A program made the position numbers and the translations under genes. Shown here in pieces: positions 16,680 through 25,557 of a stretch of DNA of 64,000 nucleotides (its first letter is position 1; every line of letters starts with the position of its first letter). Source of the stretch: Sandaracinobacter neustonicus (GTDB lineage: Bacteria > Pseudomonadota > Alphaproteobacteria > Sphingomonadales > Sphingomonadaceae). The notes beneath the pieces were generated by a model. It saw only the letters and a list, made by a program, of their open reading frames with translations, ran no database searches and had not been told where the DNA came from. The DNA lies in assembly GCF_006385875.1 (NCBI RefSeq), contig NZ_VFSU01000034.1:124001-188000 (forward strand), read 5' to 3'.

Positions 16680-18311
16680 GTGGAAGCCACCCTCACGCCC
16701 CTTCCGGACGACGTCGCAGCGCTCAAGGCGCTGCTGGCGGCGGCGACCCGGCGGGCGGATGATGCCGAGGCCCGGCTCGCCCATGCCCAGGCCCGCGAGA
16801 GCGCCACCGAGGCGGTGATCGCCCACCTCAAGCTCCAGATCGCCAAGCTGAAGCGGGCGCAATACGGCACCAGCGCCGAACGTACCCGCCACCTGCTCGA
16901 GCAGATGGAACTGCAACTCGAAGACCTCGAGGCCGATGCGACCGAGGATGACCTGGCTGCCGAGGCCGCCATAGCGAAGGCGACCAGCGTGACCGCGTTC
17001 GAGCGCAAGCGCCCCTCGCGCAAGCCATTCCCCGATCATCTGCCACGTGAGCGGGTCGTCATCCCGGCGCCCTGTGCATGCCCCGCCTGTGGCGGCGAGC
17101 GGCTGTCCAAGCTCGGCGAGGACGTGACCGAGACGCTCGAGGTGATCCCCCGCTCATGGAAGGTGATTCAGACCGTGCGCGAGCGGTTCTCGTGCCGGGA
17201 CTGCGAGACGATCACCCAGCCACCCGCTCCCTTCCACGTGGTCCCGCGCGGATGGGCGGGCCCCAGCTTCCTCGCCATGCTGCTGTTCGAGAAGTACGGC
17301 CAGCACCAGCCCCTCAACCGCCAAGCCGAGCGCTTCGCCCGCGAGGGCGTGCCGCTCAGCACCTCGACCCTGGCCGACCAGGTCGGCGCGGCAACGTTTG
17401 CCCTCATGCCGCTCTACCGGCTGATCGAGGCCCATGTGCTGGCCGCCGAGCGACTGCACGGCGACGATACGACGGTGCCGGTGATGGCCAAGGGCAAGAC
17501 CGATACGGCAAGGCTCTGGACCTACGTCCGCGATGATCGGCCCTTCGCCGGATCCGATCCGCCGGCGGCATTGTTCCATTACTCGCGCGACCGAAGAGGC
17601 GAGCATCCCCGGGCGCATCTCGCGTCGTGGTCAGGGATCCTGCAGGCCGATGCCTACGGCGGGTACAGCGAACTCTATGCGGAGGGGCGCCAGCCCGGCC
17701 CCGTGCTCGAGGCGGGCTGCTTCGCCCATGCGCGGCGCAAGTTCTTCGAGCTGGCCGATGTCGCGGCCGCGGCCCGGCGCAGGAGCCGCAACGAGCGGAC
17801 CGGCATGATCTACCCGATCGCGCTGGAGGCGGTGCAGCGGATCGATGCGCTGTTCGATATCGAGCGCGGTATCAACGGCAAGTCCGCTGCCGACCGGCTC
17901 GCGGTCCGCCAGGAGCTGAGCGCGCCGTTGATGGCCGAGCTTCACGCCTGGCTGACCAGCCAGCTCGCCAAGCTGTCGCGCAACCATGATCTCGCCAAGG
18001 CCATCAACTACATGCTGCGGCGCTGGGACGCCTTTACCCGCTTCCTAGACGATGGCCGTATCTGCCTCACCAACAACGCGGCCGAACGCGCGCTGCGCTG
18101 CGTGCCGCTGGGGCGGAAGGCTTGGTTGTTCTGCGGGTCCGACCGCGGTGGCCAGCGGGCGGCGGTGCTCTACACGCTGATCCAGACCGCCCGGCTCAAC
18201 GATGTCGATCCGCTGGCGTGGCTTGCCGATGTGCTGGCGCGGATCGCGGATTGCCCGGTCAGCAAGCTTGGCGAGCTGCTGCCTTGGAACTGGCGAACCT
18301 CAAAAGTCTGA
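16680..18311 (+). CDS. tnpC: IS66-family DDE transposase TnpC
   Basis: The protein is about 543 residues from a GTG at 16680; the frame is open from 16596, so the start is uncertain. It has an N-terminal leucine-rich coiled coil, a zinc-finger-like CPACGGE/CRDCETI segment, and the DDE catalytic parts: HGDDTTVPV, QADAYGGYSELY and the glutamate in NNAAERALR. The C-terminal SDRGGQRAAVLYTLIQTARL matches the IS66 C-terminal domain. It is intact and follows tnpA and tnpB as in complete IS66 elements. Confidence 0.93.
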   Translation: MEATLTPLPDDVAALKALLAAATRRADDAEARLAHAQARESATEAVIAHLKLQIAKLKRAQYGTSAERTRHLLEQMELQLEDLEADATEDDLAAEAAIAKATSVTAFERKRPSRKPFPDHLPRERVVIPAPCACPACGGERLSKLGEDVTETLEVIPRSWKVIQTVRERFSCRDCETITQPPAPFHVVPRGWAGPSFLAMLLFEKYGQHQPLNRQAERFAREGVPLSTSTLADQVGAATFALMPLYRLIEAHVLAAERLHGDDTTVPVMAKGKTDTARLWTYVRDDRPFAGSDPPAALFHYSRDRRGEHPRAHLASWSGILQADAYGGYSELYAEGRQPGPVLEAGCFAHARRKFFELADVAAAARRRSRNERTGMIYPIALEAVQRIDALFDIERGINGKSAADRLAVRQELSAPLMAELHAWLTSQLAKLSRNHDLAKAINYMLRRWDAFTRFLDDGRICLTNNAAERALRCVPLGRKAWLFCGSDRGGQRAAVLYTLIQTARLNDVDPLAWLADVLARIADCPVSKLGELLPWNWRTSKV

Positions 18312-18421
18312 TCTTCAGTCGCTGAACTTCGGCAACTCCGGGCAAGGCGCCCAAGCTCCAGTCAGAAGCATCGCGGCAAGCCCCACTTGCGGACACTCGT
18401 TAGATGCAGCAAACTCATGCC

Positions 18422-18742
18422 ATGTCACCCTATGCCGAAGTGGATCCGATCATTGACGTTTGGGCAGCGGCGACAGTGAAAAAGCTCTTCACAGAATGGG
18501 CAGGCCGACCTGCTAGGTTTGCCTATTTGCCTGGTTTGCGCCCATTCGAATGCTTCCAAATCTCGATTAATCCTCCTCTTGGTGGTCATGTCGCTGTGCT
18601 CGCTCGATCCGTCGATACTGACGATGAAAGCGAATTCAAACAGTGCTGGGAAGGCGCAACCGAGACCCTTTCCACGATGCTCGATGAAGCCACAGACCAG
18701 GTACGAGCATGGGTAAACCGATCACCGGCGACTGGCGGCTAA
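18422..18742 (+). CDS. Uncharacterised protein downstream of IS66
   Basis: The frame encodes about 106 residues (from the ATG at 18422; an upstream ATG at 18404 gives 112). The composition is protein-like (IIDVWAAATVKKLFTEW, FECFQISINPPLGGHVAVLA) with an acidic C-terminal helix. No family is recognised. No good ribosome binding site is seen, perhaps because the IS66 insertion cut the original leader about 70 bases upstream. It is less GC-rich than the transposase genes next to it. It is convergent with the HipA-like gene. Confidence 0.5.
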   Translation: MSPYAEVDPIIDVWAAATVKKLFTEWAGRPARFAYLPGLRPFECFQISINPPLGGHVAVLARSVDTDDESEFKQCWEGATETLSTMLDEATDQVRAWVNRSPATGG

Positions 18743-18799
18743 CCACAAAATATCGCCGTTCCGCGGCCTTCGCCGGATGGCTACGTTTGGACCGTCCGT

Positions 18800-20650
18800 T
18801 TACGGTTTGATCTCCAACCCCGCGCAGCGATCTGCGATGAGCGTCGTCATCTTGTCCCGAACTGTCCGCACACTCTCCAACTCAGCCGCGAACGCGGGCA
18901 GACGTAGGGCGGGCGCGGCTGCCGCGACCAGTTCAACGAGCTCGGTCATGGCCACATCTGCCTTCCCCTCGGCCAGCCCGATGGTCCGCGCTGCTGCCAG
19001 AAAATCCCCCCGCGTCAGGCGATCATCCTTGCCGTTGAGCTTCAGCGCCATGCGGTCTCCGCCCAGGCCAGGGAAGACCCGCGTGGTAACCGCATCATAG
19101 AGCGGCGCGAACCGAACCGAGGTGAACGCCCTCCCACCCGGCTCGGCGATCTTGAGCAGCGCGAGGTTCTTGAGGTGCATATCGCCATCGGCGATCAGCC
19201 AGGCGAACACTGCGCGGCGGAACAGGATCTCGAGATCTGCTGCAGGATCGGTGGAGAGAGGCCGCAATCCGCGCGCCATGCGCTCGATGGTGCCGTCATA
19301 TTTTGCCGAGGCCGGGAGATCGAGGACGGAGCAGAAATCTTCCAGTGCAAGCCGCCGTTGGTCGTCCGGGCCATGGCGAATATCGAAGCGCTCAACCACG
19401 AGCGCGGGCGACATGCCGTCCGGCATCGGCGTCAGCGCGACCTCCGGCACGGCAAAGTCGGCGGCGCGGCCCAGTTCCAGACAGAGCCATTCGACGATTG
19501 GCAGCATCTCGAAGCCGGCGGCGCCTGCGGGCTTCAGGATATGCGTGAATGGCAGGTCGATCGCCGGCAAGAGGGCGCCATCGGCCGCAAGGTGCATCGG
19601 CCCCTTGATCTGGACGCCCGACAGCCGAGGCGTTTCGGCCCGGGCAAAGATGCGCGCGAGGTTCTGCTCGAAACTCTCCTCGATCACACCGCGCGTCGGC
19701 CCCTCATAGCGGCCGGTGAAGCGCCCCCCCTCGACGAAACCCGCCAGTCTGGTCGTCAGGATATCCGCCGGCAGGCCTGCCAGTTCATCGCGCGCCTCAA
19801 CCACGGTGACATTGGACATGTAGCGCCGCCCGCGCTTCAGCGCCTCGCGGTCGTCGCGCTCATGCAGCACCTGTGCCAGCCAGCCTTCCGGCAGCAGCGA
19901 TTCGATAAAGGCCGGGAGTTTGCCCGGTGTGGTCTCGCGGACCAGGGCCGGGCCTGAGCGCCGGGCCGGCTTCCAGCGCCACTCAAAGCCATCATGCATC
20001 AGGCGACCCAGAGGCTCGCCATGCCAGGCAATCAGCAGATCGAGCGCGGCCTTGTTGGCGGGCACCTTGGCCGCTCCCGGCTGCACCAGAAGAAAGCGTT
20101 CGGCCCCTTCACCCTCTCGATACCAGCCATTCTCGCGCGCCAGTGCCCAGACTGCATCGGCCGCCTGCTTCGGCGTGCCGTGCTCTTCGACCAAGCGCGC
20201 GGCCATCTGCACACGCATCTGCGCCGTGATCGCGCTGGCATGTTCGCTGCGCAGGCGAAAGGCTTCCAGAAACCGCTGTCGTGGTGACGACACGTTGATG
20301 CGGAGTTCTCCCAGCTCATCGCCAACCGCCGCTGTCGCCGTCGAGGGATGCGGGGGCGCTTCGTTCTGGACGATCTCCAGGCTGCGCAGCCGGGTCCGCT
20401 GGTTGCGGCGACCGCTGATGAACAGCCGTCCGTCCGGCGTCGGCGCGAGAAGTACAGCGCTTGCCGACGACAGATAGGCGTTGGGATAGAGATAGTGCGC
20501 GATGCGGACCGCATGGCCCAGAATCGCGGCATCGGCATCGGCCTGCCTGTCGACATAGATGCCTCGCACGAGCTGAACGAGTTCGCCCGCCTGCGCCCGT
20601 TGGTGCGCGCGCTTGGCATCGATCGTTTCGCCAACCAGATGGATGGTCAT
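18800..20650 (-). CDS. HipA-like serine/threonine kinase toxin with AbiEi-like N-terminal domain
   Basis: The 616-residue protein joins two parts. The N-terminus (AHQRAQAGELVQLVRGIYVD, then NAYLSSASAV) resembles the winged-helix domain of AbiEi-type antitoxins. The C-terminus is a HipA-type kinase with LSGVQIKGPMHL as the ATP-binding loop and DGDMHLKNLAL at about 488-498 holding the catalytic aspartate and asparagine. Usual HipA is about 440 residues and has a separate HipB; here no separate antitoxin gene is adjacent, so the N-terminal domain may act as repressor and antitoxin in cis. The start at 20650 has GGGA 7 bases upstream; an ATG at 20656 is possible. Confidence 0.8.
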   Translation of the reverse strand: MTIHLVGETIDAKRAHQRAQAGELVQLVRGIYVDRQADADAAILGHAVRIAHYLYPNAYLSSASAVLLAPTPDGRLFISGRRNQRTRLRSLEIVQNEAPPHPSTATAAVGDELGELRINVSSPRQRFLEAFRLRSEHASAITAQMRVQMAARLVEEHGTPKQAADAVWALARENGWYREGEGAERFLLVQPGAAKVPANKAALDLLIAWHGEPLGRLMHDGFEWRWKPARRSGPALVRETTPGKLPAFIESLLPEGWLAQVLHERDDREALKRGRRYMSNVTVVEARDELAGLPADILTTRLAGFVEGGRFTGRYEGPTRGVIEESFEQNLARIFARAETPRLSGVQIKGPMHLAADGALLPAIDLPFTHILKPAGAAGFEMLPIVEWLCLELGRAADFAVPEVALTPMPDGMSPALVVERFDIRHGPDDQRRLALEDFCSVLDLPASAKYDGTIERMARGLRPLSTDPAADLEILFRRAVFAWLIADGDMHLKNLALLKIAEPGGRAFTSVRFAPLYDAVTTRVFPGLGGDRMALKLNGKDDRLTRGDFLAAARTIGLAEGKADVAMTELVELVAAAAPALRLPAFAAELESVRTVRDKMTTLIADRCAGLEIKP

Positions 20651-20660
20651 CGGCATATCC

Positions 20661-20685
20661 CGTATCTCAGATGCGTGATAATTTC
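20661..20685. promoter_or_regulatory. Second, imperfect copy of the HipA-like operator
   Basis: ATCTCAGATGCG followed by TGATAATT at 20664-20683 repeats, with one change, the right half of the 33-bp palindrome at 20708-20740, offset by 56 bases. It lies just upstream of the start codon of the HipA-like gene and would overlap its leader. Confidence 0.5.
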
Positions 20686-20707
20686 ATTGTCGGGCCGTGA
20701 AATGCAA

Positions 20708-20740
20708 GAATTATCTCGCATCTCAGATGCGCGATAATTC
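20708..20740. promoter_or_regulatory. 33-bp near-perfect palindrome upstream of HipA-like gene
   Basis: GAATTATC (20708-20715) and GATAATTC (20733-20740) are exact inverse arms, and inside them CGCATCT (20717-20723) faces AGATGCG (20725-20731) around a single central C. It sits in the 102-bp gap between the relaxase stop and the HipA-like start. A site of this kind fits autoregulation by the AbiEi-like domain, since AbiEi proteins bind inverted repeats in their own promoters. Confidence 0.65.
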
Positions 20741-20752
20741 CAAAGTGAGATG

Positions 20753-23647
20753 CTACCGCTCAACGTCCCGTTGCCTCGTCTGTCCCAGTGAACTGGTGAT
20801 ATCGGGTTCCCGTTCCGGTGATTTCCGGAGGACAGTGCTATTGACCGCCTCGATCGCCGACGTCTTGTCACCAGCGTTGCCGGCCACCGAGCGTTCCAGC
20901 CCTCTGGCACTATCAACCACCAGCGTCGCATGTTCGGCGATCCGGGTGATGGCGACCAGGAATGAACGGGTGGAGTTCAACATCTTCTCCCGCTCGCTCA
21001 TCAGGATGATGCCGCGTTCGGCGGTCATACCCTGCGCAACATGCACGTTCACGGCATAGGCCAGATCGAGCCGTTCCAGCATCGGGTCGGTTCGGGCGAG
21101 GGTGTGACGGTCGCCATTGACGGTGCGCACTGACACCATGTTCCGATCCAGCTTCTCGATGTTCGCGATATCGCCATTCAACAGGCCGCGCTCCCGGTCA
21201 TTGTCGGTCCAGCGGATGCGGTCGCCTTCAAACAGCGTGATGGTCTTTGGCTCGAAGATCGAGACCGCATCATGGGCAAGGTTGCGGGGCAGCCGGTCGG
21301 GCTGGTACTGCCGAACGGTTCCATCGGCCATGCGGAGCTGAACCTTGCCATCGTCCGCCCCGTACACCTCGCCGCGATCCCCGCGCGCGAACCCCTGGCT
21401 CGGCAGGCTGGTGCGGAACTCAACGGTCCGGCCCGGCTGATAGCCCTTCATCTGCCGGGCGCCTTCTCGGGTGATGGTCACGCGGTCGAGTGTGTCGAAC
21501 CGCTGACCTTGTCCTCCCAGTTCCCCACGTGCGATGCGCTCTTGCTGGACCGCCACATTGGCGGCCGTTCGCATGGCCCTGCCGGAGGCGAGCAACAGCG
21601 TCTTGTCTCTCTGCTCTGCTGACAATCCAGCCCATAGCCTCGCGGCTGTCTCCGGCCCCTTCGCGAACGGTACTTCACGGGTATCCGGTTTCAGCACCTC
21701 GAACGCCCGCGCCATATCCGCGTTCTCCAGCGCGGCGTTTAGCGCCAACATTTGCGGTGACCGGGCGCGCAGGTTCTCGGTGATGGTAGAAGTGAACACC
21801 GCATGCGTCTGCAACAGCTCGAACGGCTTTCCGGCTTCAATGGCTGGCAACTGCTTCACGTCGCCGGCCAGGATCAACCGCGCCACCTCCGCCCGGTTGG
21901 ACAGATCGATCAGGCGGGCAAGGCGCTCATTGCCGATTTGCGACGCCTCGTCGACGATGATGACGGACCCGGACAACGTATCGTGACCTCTGGCCATCTG
22001 CTCGGTGCTTGCCGAGCCATCGAGCACGCGACTGAACTTGCCAAGGAAGCTGTCAACCGTGGAGGTGGGCGCATCGAGCTTCGCACCAAGATCCCGGGCG
22101 GTGCGGCCGGCATGGGCCAACGCGAACACGCTTCGTCCTTCCGCCTTCAGCAGGTGCGCGACCGATATCAGCGCAGCGGATTTGCCGACGCCGGCGCCGC
22201 CCTGCACCAGCACCACCCGATCGGTGGACTGCAGGATATCCACCCCCGCCTGCTCCTGCCCCGGGTTGAGCCGACGCAGACCCAAGTCGCGCGCCGCCTG
22301 CTGCAGGCGCGGCCCGGTCTCAACCCCCGTCGCCAGCGGTGGAACGGCATCACGGCCCGCATGCGCCAAGGTGATCACCCGCTGTTCCAGCGACAATGCC
22401 GATTCCGTGGTCATGAGCCGCTCGCCACCTAACAGCAGCCCACGCCCGGTCAGGTGCGCAATGCGTGCTTCTACATCCGCTACGGTCACTGGCCCGCCAC
22501 GTTCCAATGCCGCGCGGATGAGATCACTGCGATCGAACGCCGCTTCGCGCTCACCAAGTTCGCGCGCGGCGGATGCAACCGCCTGCGCCGCAGCATAAGC
22601 GCGAGGGTCAAGCCGACCCAACCGTTCCGGCACCAGCGGATCGCCATCCCTCGGCGTCAGGCCCATGGCGGACACGATCGCCAAGCCTCGCACTCCGATA
22701 CCACGCGCATTTTCCAATGCCTTTGACCAGATGGTTTGCTGGCGGGCGCTACGGACAATAGCATCGGCGATCAAATCACGGCCATCGAACCCGACGCGCT
22801 CCGCTGTCTCCAGCCATTGCGCCTGCCGTTGCTCCGGACTGAACTCCGGGTTTTTCGCTTGCCGGGTCGCGAGGGCCGCGAGTTCCCGTTCGCGCGGGCT
22901 ACCTCGGTCGCCCTTGGCGAGAGCCTCGAGGATTTCACTGCGGCGGGTGGAGAAGGCTTCAACCACCTCGCGGGAGACACCCTTGACCTCGAACGCGCCA
23001 CCGACAGGATTTTTTGCCGGGACCGTCTCATAGCCCAGCGCCTCCACGCGGCTGCGCAGCTCCGCATTGTGGATGGCGCCCAACTGATGCTGGTTCTTGT
23101 AGAGCTCGTCATTCCGGATAGCATGCCACTTCTGGTCCGACGCGAGCGTGGCGTTCGCCAGCACGACATGCACATGCAGCTGCGGTTCCTGATTGCGGTT
23201 GACCGTGTGCAGGAATGTGGCGGCGACCAGATTGCCGGTCTTCTCCACCTGCTGAGCCTGCATGTCGGAGTTCCAGACCCGTGCCTCGATCAGGCTTTTC
23301 TCAGCCCATGTCAGTGTTGCAGACACCGATTCCCGGAAGGCGATCGTCAGCCGCTCATCCTTTGCCAAGAGCGCCAGCAGCGACAGAGATTTTGGCGCGG
23401 AGAAGGTGATGTCAGTGCCGGGCCGGTGATCACCTCTCGGGGCGGCGATCACCGCGCCATTGGGCAGTCGGCCTTCCAGCACCTCAGCGAACACCTGTTC
23501 GTCCACTCTTCCAACAAGGCCGAGCTTCTGCGCACCGGCCCCATACCATGCGCTGGCGTCGATTGCCTCCCCTGTGCTGTAGTAGTTGTCGGCTCGATAG
23601 TAGCTGGAAGCTGCAGCAGCGGATCGCAGGGCGGTGACGTTGATCAC
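20753..23647 (-). CDS. traA: MobF-family conjugative relaxase/helicase (TraA/TrwC type)
   Basis: The 964-residue protein opens INVTALRSAAAASSYYRADN with the tyrosine pairs (16-17, 22-23) of MobF relaxases. The metal-binding histidines are H147, H158 and H160 in FLHTVNRNQEPQLHVHVVL. A RecD-like helicase follows, with Walker A GGAGVGKS at 483-490 and VIIVDEASQI. It would nick and unwind a transfer origin. The GTG start at 23647 overlaps the stop of the RHH gene (GTGA); the longer frame to 23707 has no support. No coupling protein or type IV secretion gene is in the window, so the element is at most mobilisable by what is seen here. Confidence 0.92.
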   Translation of the reverse strand: MINVTALRSAAAASSYYRADNYYSTGEAIDASAWYGAGAQKLGLVGRVDEQVFAEVLEGRLPNGAVIAAPRGDHRPGTDITFSAPKSLSLLALLAKDERLTIAFRESVSATLTWAEKSLIEARVWNSDMQAQQVEKTGNLVAATFLHTVNRNQEPQLHVHVVLANATLASDQKWHAIRNDELYKNQHQLGAIHNAELRSRVEALGYETVPAKNPVGGAFEVKGVSREVVEAFSTRRSEILEALAKGDRGSPRERELAALATRQAKNPEFSPEQRQAQWLETAERVGFDGRDLIADAIVRSARQQTIWSKALENARGIGVRGLAIVSAMGLTPRDGDPLVPERLGRLDPRAYAAAQAVASAARELGEREAAFDRSDLIRAALERGGPVTVADVEARIAHLTGRGLLLGGERLMTTESALSLEQRVITLAHAGRDAVPPLATGVETGPRLQQAARDLGLRRLNPGQEQAGVDILQSTDRVVLVQGGAGVGKSAALISVAHLLKAEGRSVFALAHAGRTARDLGAKLDAPTSTVDSFLGKFSRVLDGSASTEQMARGHDTLSGSVIIVDEASQIGNERLARLIDLSNRAEVARLILAGDVKQLPAIEAGKPFELLQTHAVFTSTITENLRARSPQMLALNAALENADMARAFEVLKPDTREVPFAKGPETAARLWAGLSAEQRDKTLLLASGRAMRTAANVAVQQERIARGELGGQGQRFDTLDRVTITREGARQMKGYQPGRTVEFRTSLPSQGFARGDRGEVYGADDGKVQLRMADGTVRQYQPDRLPRNLAHDAVSIFEPKTITLFEGDRIRWTDNDRERGLLNGDIANIEKLDRNMVSVRTVNGDRHTLARTDPMLERLDLAYAVNVHVAQGMTAERGIILMSEREKMLNSTRSFLVAITRIAEHATLVVDSARGLERSVAGNAGDKTSAIEAVNSTVLRKSPEREPDITSSLGQTRQRDVER

Positions 23648-24414
23648 CGGTCCGCTGCCTTGATCGCGCGAAGAGCGCTCTGCCGCCGTTCTTTGGGCAT
23701 CGTGCAATCATCAACGCCAAACCTCCGGTTGATCATCCGGCAGACATGTTCGTCGTCCGCAATCAGCCGGTTCGCCACTGGCACCGCCAAAGGCTGGACC
23801 TGACCAGCCAGAAGCAGGAACACCAACGTCGACACGACGCCAACCATCGCCGCGCAGACTGACAGAAAGCGGAGCGACAGCACACGATCATCGCCCAGAA
23901 TCAGGTTGTGCTGAACACGCGGCGCAGTCGCAGCCACGCGAACGGCTTCAAGCTGCTCGCTGACCTGATCCAGCACTGGTTTCTGCGCCTCAATCAGGCG
24001 GTCATTTGCTGCCTCGACCTCTGCGCGAACCTCCCTCACCTTCTCGACGAAGGGTTGGTAAGATTGGCGATTCATCTCGTTGATGCGGGCAGTAAGATGC
24101 TCCCGTGCCGCCTGTATTGCCTGTTCGCTGGCCACAAACTCTTCAAGACGCCGCTTATCGTGCCGCTGATTTGCACGCTGAGATCGATCCAGTTCCATGA
24201 TCAACTCACGGACCTGGATCACCAATGTGCTCAGGCTCGTATCGATACGCGGCCCGTCGTCGGCCTGGAACGCAAGCCGGCCTGCATCATGTGCCTCCAC
24301 AACCTCTTGTGCGGCTGCGCGCAGGAGGTCCGCGCGGGATTGACGGCGTGCCGCCGCCACGCGGTCGATGCCGGCGACGAGCCGATCATCGTAGCTCACG
24401 TTGATCTGTGCCAT
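23644..24414 (-). CDS. RHH-domain, coiled-coil, single-pass membrane protein (relaxosome accessory)
   Basis: The 256-residue protein starts at an ATG with GGGAG 7 bases upstream. The first 45 residues (MAQINVSYDDRLVAGIDRVA) look like a ribbon-helix-helix DNA-binding domain. A long charged helix follows (about 70-180), then one membrane segment (FLSVCAAMVGVVSTLVFLLL at about 188-207) and a short cytoplasmic or periplasmic tail. RHH proteins next to relaxases (TrwA, MobC or TraY types) bind the transfer origin. A membrane-anchored version could hold the relaxosome at the inner membrane. It is translationally coupled to the relaxase. Confidence 0.75.
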   Translation of the reverse strand: MAQINVSYDDRLVAGIDRVAAARRQSRADLLRAAAQEVVEAHDAGRLAFQADDGPRIDTSLSTLVIQVRELIMELDRSQRANQRHDKRRLEEFVASEQAIQAAREHLTARINEMNRQSYQPFVEKVREVRAEVEAANDRLIEAQKPVLDQVSEQLEAVRVAATAPRVQHNLILGDDRVLSLRFLSVCAAMVGVVSTLVFLLLAGQVQPLAVPVANRLIADDEHVCRMINRRFGVDDCTMPKERRQSALRAIKAADR

Positions 24415-24825
24415 CAGGATTCTCCCGCCTGAGCACCTGACGCGCAGGGCGCGGAACGGGAGGGCGACATGCGAAGACCACGGAGACGAACACACGCTAT
24501 CTGTTTGATATAGAAGGCTTCTAGTGAAGCTGCCGGCCGTGTGCAAAGCTTGCACCCAGCTTCTCCTCCGTGCCTAGAACTCGACGTAGAGACTAGATGC
24601 GAGCAATTACAACGAGTTGCCTCATAACCCTTGCCACTCATGGGTAGCGTGGTGTGTGCATTTTCTACGCACCAGTTGATGGAGGGAAGATGCGTATCGG
24701 GCTTGGGAAAGCGGATGCTGGCACGGCTCCCTCCTCTCGAAAGGCGGCATCGCCCGGCCCTTTCGAACATGGCTGCAATAGCACCGTTGCCCAGGGGGCT
24801 CATGCCCGCTGATGAGTGCACAGCG
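24415..24825. other. Gene-free spacer, candidate oriT region
   Basis: There is no credible gene in this 411-bp spacer upstream of the RHH-relaxase pair, where MobF elements often keep their transfer origin. Visible structure: TAGAAG-G-CTTCTA at 24511-24523, GTGCAA-AGC-TTGCAC at 24541-24555, and partly related stretches CACACGCTAT (24491-24500) and GTAGCGTGG near 24644. No known nic sequence was recognised. Confidence 0.35.
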
Positions 24826-25557
24826 TCACAGCGGACCTCCTGCGAAGCTGCCGTCAGAAGCGGCTCGAGAATGGGTTACGGCTTGGGTGCCAGACGGCAG
24901 GGTTTGCGCGCGAAGCCCTGCGAAGCCGGTGGCGATCGCGATCCGGCCCAGTTCCTGCTGTCGATTGAGAATGACCCTCCGCAACGTCTCGGAGGGCACC
25001 AGCAACAACAGATGCTCCCCCACGCGCATGGCCTGGCAGGGCTGGAGCAGGTTGCGGTAGGCACCCTCTCCGATCACCGTCAGGGCCTGACGTCTGAACT
25101 CGGCGGCCTCAGCGCTCTCGCCCGCCACTTCGGTGCAGATGGGCTCGTCAGGTGGCGGCTTTGCCCGTTCCTGCCGTGATCGGCGTTCCGCCGCCGGAAA
25201 GGGGGTAAGGGGGATTCTATGGTGGTTCTTAAATGTATTGCCCGCAACTTCTGCGGGGGTCGGCGGCAAAACCTGCGGGGGTGCAGAATCTGCGGGGGTG
25301 CAACTATTGCGGGGGTGGACGAGGTACATGCAGCCCCGCCCCGGGCGTTCCTGGCGGGTGACATGGCCGGCGTCGACAAGACGCTTGATGATCGACTGCA
25401 CCGTCCGTTCGCTGGCTCGCGTTTTGAAACAGAGCTTCGGGATCGACGGCCAGCAATAGCCATCATCGTTCGCCCAGTCGGCCAGCGCCAGCAGCACGAG
25501 CTTGTCGTTCCCCGACATCTCGCTTTCCCACGCGATGTTCATGAGACGAATGCTCAT
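24826..25557 (-). CDS. Helix-turn-helix protein, replication-initiator-like
   Basis: The 243-residue protein has an N-terminal winged helix (MSGNDKLVLLALADWANDDG, then ASERTVQSIIKRLVDAGHV), a proline-rich linker (about 85-130), and a C-terminal helical domain of about 110 residues (EAAEFRRQALTVIGEGAYRN, HLLLLVPSETLRRVIL). Proteins with this start are annotated as plasmid replication initiators or as HTH regulators on integrative elements. The linker DNA contains four iteron-like repeats, which supports an initiator role but is not proof. It precedes the RHH and relaxase genes on the same strand. Confidence 0.6.
   Translation of the reverse strand: MSIRLMNIAWESEMSGNDKLVLLALADWANDDGYCWPSIPKLCFKTRASERTVQSIIKRLVDAGHVTRQERPGRGCMYLVHPRNSCTPADSAPPQVLPPTPAEVAGNTFKNHHRIPLTPFPAAERRSRQERAKPPPDEPICTEVAGESAEAAEFRRQALTVIGEGAYRNLLQPCQAMRVGEHLLLLVPSETLRRVILNRQQELGRIAIATGFAGLRAQTLPSGTQAVTHSRAASDGSFAGGPL
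25252..25316. repeat. Four iteron-like 9-bp repeats inside the initiator-like gene
   Basis: TGCGGGGGT occurs at 25252-25260, 25274-25282, 25291-25299 and 25308-25316, with start-to-start steps of 22, 17 and 17 bases. The steps are not all multiples of three, so the repeats are not just a repeated peptide. They encode part of the proline/alanine linker on the minus strand. Spacing and number resemble iterons of theta-replicating plasmids. Confidence 0.55.

Larger units (their letters stand above)
15849..18348 (+). mobile_element. IS66-family insertion sequence (ends approximate)
   Basis: Three same-strand genes tnpA, tnpB and tnpC in the standard IS66 order and spacing make a unit of about 2.5 kb, the usual size. 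The ends are not certain. GCCTTGCCCG at 15849-15858 and its reverse complement at 18339-18348 are a candidate inverted repeat; GTTAAGCG at 15875-15882 facing CGCTGAAC at 18320-18327 is a second. Neither pair has a convincing 8-bp target duplication. All three genes look intact, so the element may be active. Confidence 0.7.

Noticed and set aside
15875-18327. Exact IS66 ends and target duplication
   Set aside because: Two candidate end pairs were found, but neither gives long inverted repeats or an 8-bp duplication, so the borders are left approximate.
24414-24821. Minus-strand frame upstream of the RHH gene
   Set aside because: Cysteine/serine/arginine-rich with no protein-like pattern, and the strong ribosome site belongs to the RHH start at 24414.
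25252-25316. CRISPR-like array
   Set aside because: The repeats are only 9 bp with 8-13-bp gaps and lie inside a coding gene; they fit iterons, not CRISPR.
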